DNA from: Ruminococcus flavefaciens | GTDB taxonomy: Bacteria; Bacillota; Clostridia; Oscillospirales; Ruminococcaceae | Direction: 5' to 3' | DNA length: 64,000 bases | NCBI GenBank assembly: GCA_002373775.1 | Contig: DFJW01000083.1 | Span: 2,603-66,602 of the forward strand | Shown: piece after piece, positions 13,031 through 20,494 of the stretch | Layout: each line of letters begins with the position of its first letter | How positions within the stretch are numbered: position 1 is the first letter of the stretch | Notes under the pieces: model-generated | Told to the model about the DNA's origin: nothing | The model's database searches: none | What the model saw: the letters and a program-made list of their open reading frames with translations, nothing else | Translations under genes and position numbers: made by a program

Positions 13031-14065
13031 TTAACAAAAATTCGGATAATCGAGCATATGAGAAAGAATAGCTATATTCACGGCAGCTTCAATACAAGGC
13101 ACAAGATACGGAACACGGCACGGACAATACGACGTTCTTCCGCTGTCCGACATATCAGGATTGATAGCAGCTTTAAGCAATACAGGCATGCCTGTCGATA
13201 TGCCGCCGATTATACCGCCGTGATTATTGGTTTTGGTTACAGAATAGCCGCGTTCATCAGTGTAGAATTCATCTTCACACTGACTGCCGATCATTTTCGA
13301 TGAATCAAATCCTGAGCCGAATTCCAAACCACGTACTCCGGGGATAGAAAAAATAAGCTGAGATATGCTGTTCTTCAGTCCATTGAATATCGGTGCTCCG
13401 ACACCAGCCGGCAGATTTATAACTGCGCATTCTATAATACCGCCAAGAGACTCACCTGCTTCAGCCGCCATAGCTATATCTTCTGACATCATCCATCCCT
13501 TGTGGTCATTTATTACTGGGAATTCTTTATCACGGATGCTTATAACTGCATCTCTTGATACAGCTACCGGATCAAACGGATTGTCTTTTACAGTATGTAT
13601 CTGAAGTACATGTGCTCCGGTATATATGCCGCGCCGTTCAAGTATCTGTCCGCATACAGCTCCGGCAAAACACAAAGGAAGTGTCATTTTTTCTGTATAG
13701 TGGCCTGCGCTTTCCCTTACGTCCTCATACCCTCTGTAACGTATAGCTCCGGTATAATCAGCGTTTCCACGTCTTACTGTTACATCATGTTCCTGCGCCG
13801 GCTCTCTCCTGACAGGAGATGCAGTATTATGGATGAAAGCACATAACGGAGCACCTGTTGTGCGCTCTCCAGTCATTCCGGACATGATCCTCAGAGACGG
13901 ACTGAAAACGTTTTTATTCTCAGAACGGCGCTGCATGAAACGCGATATTTCTTCAGCGTTTATATGTTCATTCGCCGGCAGGTCATCTATCATTACTCCG
14001 ATTGCCGGACCTTCATCTTCGCCAAAGATCGAAACAGATATTTTGTTATTCCAGATGGACGACAT
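13031..14065 (-). CDS. aroC: Chorismate synthase-like protein, catalytic residues altered
   Basis: 344 aa, starting at MSSIWNN after GGAGGT and overlapping aroA by 20 bp. The family fold signatures are present: IFGEDEGPAIGV near the N-terminus, NADYTGAIRY, and TNNHGGIIGGISTGMPV. Chorismate synthase converts EPSP to chorismate with reduced FMN. Three usually invariant motifs are changed. FGESHG is FGEDEG and RPGHADYTG is RRGNADYTG, so both catalytic histidines are lost. GRHDPC is GRTSYCPC. It may be a divergent enzyme or a paralogue with another role. The neighbouring aroA supports a link to the shikimate pathway. Confidence 0.75.
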   Translation of the reverse strand: MSSIWNNKISVSIFGEDEGPAIGVMIDDLPANEHINAEEISRFMQRRSENKNVFSPSLRIMSGMTGERTTGAPLCAFIHNTASPVRREPAQEHDVTVRRGNADYTGAIRYRGYEDVRESAGHYTEKMTLPLCFAGAVCGQILERRGIYTGAHVLQIHTVKDNPFDPVAVSRDAVISIRDKEFPVINDHKGWMMSEDIAMAAEAGESLGGIIECAVINLPAGVGAPIFNGLKNSISQLIFSIPGVRGLEFGSGFDSSKMIGSQCEDEFYTDERGYSVTKTNNHGGIIGGISTGMPVLLKAAINPDMSDSGRTSYCPCRVPYLVPCIEAAVNIAILSHMLDYPNFC

Positions 14066-15272
14066 TTGCTTTACCTCCAAGTGCGGTGTAATCAGCAAAA
14101 AAATCTGGATAAGATTTTTCCACTGCTTCGGCACCGTTTATTATAACATCTCCATTTGCTTTCAATGCCGCGATCGCCGCAGCCATAACTATTCTATGGT
14201 CACCAGCACTGTCAACTGTACCGCCTTTGATCTCAGCTACAGGCTCTATGACAAGTCCGTCGTCAGTAACAGAAACACAGCCGCCCAGAGCATTGACAAG
14301 TGCAGCCGTTGTTTCAAGCCTGTCACTTTCTTTTATCCTAAGTCGTTTGGCATTATATATGATCGATCGCTTGCTTCCGAATGCTCCCAGAACCGTTAGA
14401 ATCGGCACAAGGTCAGGAATATCCGAGCAATCAGCTTCAAAACCTTCTATAGTGCCGTTATGGCTGGCTTTTGCTATTATATCTACTATTTGCTTATCTC
14501 CCTGAACACTGTCCGGTGCAAGGTTTTCTATGCTGATATCAGAACCAAGTGCATTCGCTACATAAAAGAAAGCTGCCTGTGAATAATCGCCCTCAACTAT
14601 TTCATCATGAGGAGTATACTTCTGTCTGCCCATGATATGGAATCCGTTTTCTGTCTCGTCTATAACGATGCCAAATCTGCGCAGCATATCTATCGTTATA
14701 TCAACATATGGTCTGGATTCAAGTTTTGAGGTCATTATAATATCTGAATCCATATCTATCAGCGGCAAAGCAAACAGCAGTCCGCTAACAAACTGAGAGG
14801 ATACGTCACCCTCTATAGAATACCTGCCGCCGGTAAGCTCGCCGGATATGATATACGGCATATTCTCGGACTCAAACACTATCCCATGCGCACCAAGTTC
14901 ACGTTTATATATGTCTATTGGTCTTTGAGGCAGTCTTCCCCTGCCTATAAACTCTGCATTCTTCCCTAATGCTGCTGCTATCGGGATAAGGAATCTGAGC
15001 GTGGATCCGCTTTCGTTACAGTCTATAACTGCCTTCCCGACCGAAGAACGAATGCCGGTAACGATCACACTATCCCCTTTTATTTCAAAATCTGCACCAA
15101 GAGCAGACATTGCGGATATCGTTGCTTCAATATCCTTTGACATGCTGATGCCGCTTATAACTGATACTCCATCAGCTAAAGCAGCGCATATTATAGCACG
15201 ATGCGCACAGCTCTTTGACGCAGGTATTCTCAGCTTTCCTCTGAGCACAGACGGACTCAGTTTCATTATCAT
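14046..15272 (-). CDS. aroA: 3-phosphoshikimate 1-carboxyvinyltransferase (EPSP synthase)
   Basis: The 408-aa protein has standard motifs: IPASKSCAHRAII at the N-terminus, ESGSTLRFLIPIAAAL, GRGRLPQRPI, EGDYSQAAFF and RIKESDRLETTA. The reaction joins PEP and shikimate-3-phosphate, the sixth step towards chorismate. The start is MIMKLSPS, because GGAGG lies 8 nt upstream. The gene follows a leader with a terminator hairpin and a short aromatic-rich reading frame, which suggests attenuation. Confidence 0.92.
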   Translation of the reverse strand: MIMKLSPSVLRGKLRIPASKSCAHRAIICAALADGVSVISGISMSKDIEATISAMSALGADFEIKGDSVIVTGIRSSVGKAVIDCNESGSTLRFLIPIAAALGKNAEFIGRGRLPQRPIDIYKRELGAHGIVFESENMPYIISGELTGGRYSIEGDVSSQFVSGLLFALPLIDMDSDIIMTSKLESRPYVDITIDMLRRFGIVIDETENGFHIMGRQKYTPHDEIVEGDYSQAAFFYVANALGSDISIENLAPDSVQGDKQIVDIIAKASHNGTIEGFEADCSDIPDLVPILTVLGAFGSKRSIIYNAKRLRIKESDRLETTAALVNALGGCVSVTDDGLVIEPVAEIKGGTVDSAGDHRIVMAAAIAALKANGDVIINGAEAVEKSYPDFFADYTALGGKANVVHLE

Positions 15273-15300
15273 TATTAATTCCTCCATTCAGTGCCAGAAT

Positions 15301-15322
15301 AAAAAAAGCTGCTAAAAGCAGC
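15301..15322 (-). terminator. Attenuator terminator upstream of aroA
   Basis: On the minus strand GCTGCT / AGCAGC (3-nt loop) followed by seven T, about 28 nt before the aroA start. An upstream AAGCAG in the leader can pair with CTGCTT of the 5' arm, an alternative antiterminator. Confidence 0.7.
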
Positions 15323-15387
15323 AGTAATGGTCTTTATTAAACTACCTTATGCCTGCTTATACTCTACAAATAAACGTTAGATCATAA

Positions 15388-15423
15388 TCAGATAATAAAA
15401 TACTTTGAATATAAGCTGCACAT
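15388..15423 (-). CDS. Putative aro leader peptide, 11 aa
   Basis: AGGAG lies 8 nt before ATG. The peptide MCSLYSKYFII contains two Tyr and one Phe in 11 residues and lies between the promoter and terminator. That is the layout of a ribosome-mediated attenuator for aromatic amino acid synthesis. A second overlapping 17-aa frame (MTYVQLIFKVFYYLIMI) is also aromatic-rich but has poor ribosome-site spacing. Confidence 0.4.
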   Translation of the reverse strand: MCSLYSKYFII

Positions 15424-15446
15424 AAGTCATTCTCCTAACTGTTTAT

Positions 15447-15475
15447 ATTATATCATACATACACCTCCTTGTCAA
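15447..15475 (-). promoter_or_regulatory. Promoter of the aroA-aroC-DUF4364 operon
   Basis: On the minus strand, consensus -35 TTGACA (15470-15475), 17-bp spacer, consensus -10 TATAAT (15447-15452). The transcribed leader to aroA is about 170 nt. Confidence 0.85.
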
Positions 15476-15516
15476 GATTTTTCCTCTTTATAGTGCTACA
15501 AAATTTCAAAATGCGG

Positions 15517-15545
15517 TTGCAAAAGGCAGTGCGTTGTAGTATAAT
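15517..15545 (+). promoter_or_regulatory. Promoter of asnB
   Basis: -35 TTGCAA (15517-15522), 17-bp spacer, -10 TATAAT (15540-15545), 66 bp before the asnB start. Confidence 0.8.
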
Positions 15546-15610
15546 ATATATTAGCGTACAATGGCGTGCGCTGACTTATATAATCACTTTAATATCGGAG
15601 GAGTACATTT

Positions 15611-17482
15611 ATGTGCGGAATCGTAGGGTTTACAAACGATATCGGAAATGCCGGCTCCGTCATTGAAAGCATGATGGACAGGATAAGACATCGAGGACCT
15701 GACGCAGAAGGAAAATATGTGGATGATGACATTGCTCTCGGACACAGAAGGCTGAGCATTATTGATGTCACTACACAGGGAGATCAGCCGATCTTCAACG
15801 AAGACGGTTCTATGGTGATCGTTTTCAACGGCGAGATCTACAATTATCAGAGCATTAAAAAAGTGCTTATCGAAGCTGGTCATGTTTTCACCACAAATAC
15901 CGATACCGAAGTCCTCATACACGGATATGAGGAATACGGTGAAAAACTGCTTGACAAGCTGAGAGGCATGTTTTCATTCGTGATCTGGGATAAAAACAAA
16001 AAAGAATTATTCGGTGCAAGGGATTTCTTCGGCATCAAACCAATGTATTATGCTGTAATGGGAAAGACCTTCATGTTTGGTTCTGAGATAAAGAGCTTTC
16101 TTGAGCATCCTGCATTCAAAAAGGAACTCAACACATCCGCTCTTGAGAACTATCTTACATTCCAGTATTCCGTCGGTAATGAGACATTCTTCAAAAATGT
16201 GTTCAAACTCCCCCCTGCCCACTATTTCAGATTAAAAGACGGAAAAATTAGCATCCGCAGATACTGGGATGTAGATTTTGCTGCCGATGATGCCCCGTCA
16301 CTCGATGAATGGGTAACGAAGATATCAGATACATTTCACGATTCGGTCAAAGCTCATAAGATAGCCGATGTTGAAGTAGGTTCTTTCCTATCAAGCGGTG
16401 TGGATTCAAGCTATGTAGCAGCAGTTGCGGATGTTGACAAGACATTCACTGTCGGATTCGGAAATGATGAGAAATATAATGAGATCGGCTGGGCAAAAGG
16501 CTTCTCGGAAGCTATCGGAAAAGAAAATACAAGCAAGGTAATATCACCGGAAGAATATTGGGACAGCCTTTCAATGATACAGTACCATATGGACGAACCT
16601 CTCGCCGATCCTTCGGCTGTCGCACTTTACTTTGTATGCAATATCGCATCTCAGAAACTGAAAGTCGTTCTCTCAGGTGAAGGTGCTGATGAGATATTCG
16701 GAGGATATAACGTTTACAGCGATCCGGACGGAACACTGTACGATAAACTCCCGAGAGTACTCAAACGCGGTATCGGCAGTCTGGCTGAAAAGCTTCCGGC
16801 TAAAAGAGGCGTCAATTTCTTTGTTCGCAAAGGCAAAGATGTGGAAGAGCGCTTCATCGGCAACGCATACATGTTCACTCCTGAACAGAGAAAAAAGCTG
16901 CTCAGGATAACTACAGATGCGCCCGATCCTACGTCTGTAACAAAGCCGTTCTTCAATAAGGTCAAGGGCAAAGATGATGTCACAAAAATGCAGTATCTCG
17001 ACCTTCATCTCTGGATGGCAGGAGATATACTTTTAAAAGCAGATAAGATGAGCATGGCTAATTCACTTGAACTCAGAGTGCCGTTCCTTGATAAAGAAAT
17101 AATGTCTCTGGCTGAAAAAATACCTACCAAGTACCGTGTAACTCATGATAAAGGTACAGACGAAACAAAGTATATAACAAAATACGCAATGAGACTTGCA
17201 GCTAAAAAGGATACTCCCGAACAGACTGCAAAGACCGCCGCCAAAAAGAAGCTCGGCTTCCCGGTACCTATCCGCGTATGGCTCAAGGAGGATAAGTATT
17301 ATAACATTGTCCGCGATTCTTTCGTGAGCAATGATGCTGAACAGTTCTTCAATACCGATGTTCTTATAAAACTCCTCGATGACCACAGAAACGGAAAAGC
17401 AGACAACAGCAGAAAGATCTGGACTGTATTCATTTTCCTTATATGGTATAACGTGTACTTCAATAACAACGGCAAATACTGA
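15611..17482 (+). CDS. asnB: Asparagine synthetase (glutamine-hydrolysing)
   Basis: The 623-aa protein starts MCGIVGF, so Cys2 is the N-terminal glutaminase nucleophile after Met removal. The class II glutamine amidotransferase domain (about 1-210, HRRLSIIDV, FNGEIYNY, TDTEVLIHGY) is followed by an ATP pyrophosphatase domain with P-loop SFLSSGVDSSY and LSGEGADEIFGGY. It amidates aspartate using glutamine and ATP. The start follows GGAGGAG. It is probably cotranscribed with the next two genes. Confidence 0.93.
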   Translation: MCGIVGFTNDIGNAGSVIESMMDRIRHRGPDAEGKYVDDDIALGHRRLSIIDVTTQGDQPIFNEDGSMVIVFNGEIYNYQSIKKVLIEAGHVFTTNTDTEVLIHGYEEYGEKLLDKLRGMFSFVIWDKNKKELFGARDFFGIKPMYYAVMGKTFMFGSEIKSFLEHPAFKKELNTSALENYLTFQYSVGNETFFKNVFKLPPAHYFRLKDGKISIRRYWDVDFAADDAPSLDEWVTKISDTFHDSVKAHKIADVEVGSFLSSGVDSSYVAAVADVDKTFTVGFGNDEKYNEIGWAKGFSEAIGKENTSKVISPEEYWDSLSMIQYHMDEPLADPSAVALYFVCNIASQKLKVVLSGEGADEIFGGYNVYSDPDGTLYDKLPRVLKRGIGSLAEKLPAKRGVNFFVRKGKDVEERFIGNAYMFTPEQRKKLLRITTDAPDPTSVTKPFFNKVKGKDDVTKMQYLDLHLWMAGDILLKADKMSMANSLELRVPFLDKEIMSLAEKIPTKYRVTHDKGTDETKYITKYAMRLAAKKDTPEQTAKTAAKKKLGFPVPIRVWLKEDKYYNIVRDSFVSNDAEQFFNTDVLIKLLDDHRNGKADNSRKIWTVFIFLIWYNVYFNNNGKY

Positions 17483-17505
17483 CCTACATCACTAAGGAGG
17501 CTCAA

Positions 17506-18174
17506 ATGGCAAGCATCGTAACGTATAAGTATATAAAACAGAATCCCGATATTATGGAATACATACGCCGGGCAGACAAGGCTCTTGAAGCACAGGGGTA
17601 TACTGAGCACTCATTTGCTCACGTTGAAAAAGTCGCTGCCACTTCAAGTATGATACTCACATCACTCGGATATAATGAACGTACTGTTGAACTGGTCAAG
17701 ATCGCATCAATAATGCATGATATCGGAAATGTGATAAACCGCGTCGATCACGCACAAAGCGGTGCAGTTATGGCGTTCAGGCTGCTCGACAATCTCAGCA
17801 TGCCTGCCGACGAGATATGTTCGGTCATATCCGCTATCGGCAATCATGATGAAGGCACAGGTCAGCCGCTTGATCCAATATCAGCCGCTCTTATCATCGG
17901 TGATAAAACTGACGTGCGCCGTTCAAGAGTCAGAAACACGGACCTTCTGACATTCGATATACACGACCGTGTAAACTATGCCGTAGAGCGTTCAGCTGTA
18001 AGTATCAGTGATGATAATAAGTCAATAATACTTGAACTCACGATAGATACGGATATTTCTTCCGTAATGGAGTATTTTGAGATATTCATGGACCGCATGC
18101 TGCTTTGCAGAAGGGCTTCTGATTATCTCGGGCTTCAGTTTGAAATGATAATTAATGGCAGCAAGATATTATAA
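17506..18174 (+). CDS. HD-superfamily hydrolase
   Basis: The 222-aa protein has the metal-binding HD pattern: HSFAHVEKVAA, IMHDIGN and a following HAQSGAVMAFRLL. HD proteins hydrolyse phosphomonoesters or nucleotides. Start after AAGGAGG, 23 bp after asnB and overlapping the pyrB upstream region. The substrate cannot be told from sequence. Confidence 0.8.
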   Translation: MASIVTYKYIKQNPDIMEYIRRADKALEAQGYTEHSFAHVEKVAATSSMILTSLGYNERTVELVKIASIMHDIGNVINRVDHAQSGAVMAFRLLDNLSMPADEICSVISAIGNHDEGTGQPLDPISAALIIGDKTDVRRSRVRNTDLLTFDIHDRVNYAVERSAVSISDDNKSIILELTIDTDISSVMEYFEIFMDRMLLCRRASDYLGLQFEMIINGSKIL

Positions 18175-18190
18175 TGACGGAGGTATAAAT

Positions 18191-19273
18191 ATGTATTCTG
18201 AATATCAGCACCTCATAGACCTGAGTGACTATCCGGTCTCATGGTGGAAAAAAGTAGTGGATCTCGGCGAAGAGATCAAGAATGATCCCGGAAAGTTTGC
18301 ACATGAGTGCGACGGCAAGGTTATGGCTACGCTATTCTATGAGCCTTCTACCCGCACACAGATGTCATTCCAGACCGCTATGATCCGTCTCGGCGGACAG
18401 ATAATAGGATTCGATAATCCTGCAAACTCTTCCGTATCTAAAGGCGAAACTATAAAGGACACTACCAAGATCGTCAGCAATTATGCTGATGTGCTCGTTA
18501 TACGTCATCCGATCGCCGGCGCTGCTAAGGCTGCATCACTTACTGCCGACTGCTCAGTTATAAATGCAGGAGACGGCGGTCACCTTCATCCTACACAGAC
18601 GCTCACTGACCTGCTCACCCTCCAGATCGAAAAGAAAACTCTTTCCGGACTTACTATAGGCATGTGCGGCGATCTGATAAACGGAAGAACTGTCCACTCA
18701 CTTTGCAAAGCACTGAGCATGTTCCCGGATAATAAGTTTATATTCATCTCAACTCCTGAACTTATGATGCCTGCTTACATAAAGGATATCATAAAAGCCA
18801 ACGGCAGCACATACACTGAGATGAATTCACTTGAAGATGCTATAGGTCAGTTGGATGTACTCTACATGACAAGGATCCAGCAGGAGCGTTTCGCAAGTGA
18901 AGCAGAATACCTTGCACAGAAGAACACTTACGTTCTTGATAAAAGAAAAATGCAGCTTGCAAAGCAGGATATGATCGTTATGCACCCCCTGCCCCGTGTC
19001 GATGAGATAACAGTTGATGTAGACGATGATCCTCGCGCTAAATACTTTACACAGGCTAAATACGGAGTTTTCGCCAGAATGGCTCTGATACTCACAATTC
19101 TGAATGATAAAAAGTCAAGTGAAACTCTGCGCGGCAAAGTATATCCAGGCGTTTGCTGCAAGAATCCCAAGTGCATTACAAACTATGAGCACTATCTCCC
19201 GAAAAGCTTTATTTACAGCGGTGACCACACACTGCTTGAGTGTGAGTACTGCGATGACCGTATGCTGATATAA
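18191..19273 (+). CDS. pyrB: Aspartate carbamoyltransferase with fused PyrI-type zinc ribbon
   Basis: 360 aa. The catalytic part carries FYEPSTRTQMSF (carbamoyl-phosphate loop), VIRHP and MHPLPRVDEI. It makes carbamoyl-aspartate for pyrimidines. The last 45 residues add a four-cysteine site (CCKNPKCI, then CEYC; spacing Cx4C and Cx2C) like the zinc domain of the regulatory chain PyrI, without its nucleotide-binding domain. The start follows GGAGG and is placed at MYSEYQ; a longer reading overlaps the HD gene without a ribosome site. Confidence 0.88.
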   Translation: MYSEYQHLIDLSDYPVSWWKKVVDLGEEIKNDPGKFAHECDGKVMATLFYEPSTRTQMSFQTAMIRLGGQIIGFDNPANSSVSKGETIKDTTKIVSNYADVLVIRHPIAGAAKAASLTADCSVINAGDGGHLHPTQTLTDLLTLQIEKKTLSGLTIGMCGDLINGRTVHSLCKALSMFPDNKFIFISTPELMMPAYIKDIIKANGSTYTEMNSLEDAIGQLDVLYMTRIQQERFASEAEYLAQKNTYVLDKRKMQLAKQDMIVMHPLPRVDEITVDVDDDPRAKYFTQAKYGVFARMALILTILNDKKSSETLRGKVYPGVCCKNPKCITNYEHYLPKSFIYSGDHTLLECEYCDDRMLI

Positions 19274-19280
19274 TATGCAA

Positions 19281-19308
19281 AAAGACCGATCTTAAAAGAT
19301 CGGTCTTT
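19281..19308 (+). terminator. Terminator after pyrB
   Basis: 13-bp stem AAAGACCGATCTT / AAGATCGGTCTTT with a very small loop, then a T-rich tail. Confidence 0.85.
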
Positions 19309-19317
19309 CTTTAACTA

Positions 19318-19360
19318 AAAACTCCTGAGAAACACTATATCAGTGTAATCCCAGGAGTTT
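19318..19360 (-). terminator. Terminator of pfkA
   Basis: Arms AAACTCCTG (19318-19326) and CAGGAGTTT (19352-19360) enclose a second small hairpin. On the minus strand the stem is followed by T5. It faces the pyrB terminator. Confidence 0.7.
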
Positions 19361-19390
19361 ATTGTCATATAGATCAGATATGGTGCAAAA

Positions 19391-20353
19391 TCAGAATGCG
19401 ATCTGCTCTGCTATATGGTGGAGCTTCTCATCATAAGGCTTGCTCATTGCGAGTGCTTCCTGAATATCATAGTCAACAAGCTTGCTGTCCTTGATGCCAA
19501 CAACTCTGTTGCCCATGCCCTGCTCAAGAAGTTCAACTGCATAGTAGCCCATTCTTGTTGCTTCAACTCTGTCTCTCAGTGTAGGATTTCCACCTCTCTG
19601 AACGTGACCGAGTATTGTAGCTCTTGTTTCGATCTGTGTCTTCTCCTGAAGTGCTGTAGCGATCTCCTGAGTATGACCAACGCCCTCTGCCACGATCACT
19701 ACGAAATTCTGCTTGCCCTTTGCCTTCTTTGAAAGCATAGTATTTGCTATAGCGTCAAGATCGTAAGGAACTTCCTTAGTGATGATATCTGTAGCACCGC
19801 ATGCGATACCTGTATTTACTGCGATATGACCTGCGCCTCTGCCCATTACTTCAACTACTGAGCATCTGTCGTGTGACTGAGATGTGTCACGGAGCTTGTC
19901 TACAAGTTCCATTGCTGTATTCATAGCTGTATCAAAACCTATTGTATAATCAGTACATGCAATGTCGTTATCAATAGTTCCGGGGATGCCAACACAGAGA
20001 ACACCCTTTGCGGAAAGATCTGCAGCTCCTCTGAAAGAACCATCTCCTCCGATCACTACAAGGCCTTCAATACCAAGCTCTTCACACTTTGCTCTTGCCT
20101 TTTCAACGCCTGCGTCTGTTCTGAATTCAGGGCATCTTGCAGTATAGAGAACTGTACCGCCTCTATGTATAATATCAGATACGCTTCTTTCATCCATCTT
20201 AATTATATCACCGGTTATAAGTCCCTCATAACCTCTGCGGATACCGTACACTTCCATGCCTTTGCTAAGAGCTGTTCTTACTACTGCTCTTACCGCAGCA
20301 TTCATGCCCGGAGCGTCTCCGCCGCTTGTTAAAACACCGATTTTCTTAATCAT
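19391..20353 (-). CDS. pfkA: ATP-dependent 6-phosphofructokinase
   Basis: The 320-aa, single-domain bacterial type protein has LTSGGDAPGMNAAVR (ATP loop), GTIDNDIACTDYTIGFDTA (catalytic Asp), MGRGAGHIA and GHVQRGGNPT. It phosphorylates fructose-6-phosphate in glycolysis. Gly in the GGDAP loop is typical of ATP rather than pyrophosphate use. The start is MIKKIGVL after GGAGA. It has its own promoter downstream of dnaE. Confidence 0.93.
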   Translation of the reverse strand: MIKKIGVLTSGGDAPGMNAAVRAVVRTALSKGMEVYGIRRGYEGLITGDIIKMDERSVSDIIHRGGTVLYTARCPEFRTDAGVEKARAKCEELGIEGLVVIGGDGSFRGAADLSAKGVLCVGIPGTIDNDIACTDYTIGFDTAMNTAMELVDKLRDTSQSHDRCSVVEVMGRGAGHIAVNTGIACGATDIITKEVPYDLDAIANTMLSKKAKGKQNFVVIVAEGVGHTQEIATALQEKTQIETRATILGHVQRGGNPTLRDRVEATRMGYYAVELLEQGMGNRVVGIKDSKLVDYDIQEALAMSKPYDEKLHHIAEQIAF

Positions 20354-20430
20354 ACATATTCTCCATTCTGCACATGGCATATATTGTTATCCCGTATCTA
20401 AAAGACACAGCTATAATTCCATACATTCTT

Positions 20431-20459
20431 ATTTTACTACTTTGTGGAATTATTGTCAA
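20431..20459 (-). promoter_or_regulatory. Promoter of pfkA
   Basis: On the minus strand -35 TTGACA (20454-20459), 17-bp spacer, -10 TAAAAT (20431-20436). Confidence 0.8.
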
Positions 20460-20494
20460 GTGTATTTCATGCTTTTTCTTATTTTTTTATATTT

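Noticed and set aside
13833..14399. 188-aa plus-strand ORF
   Set aside because: Antisense to aroC and aroA, which have recognisable motifs and proper starts.
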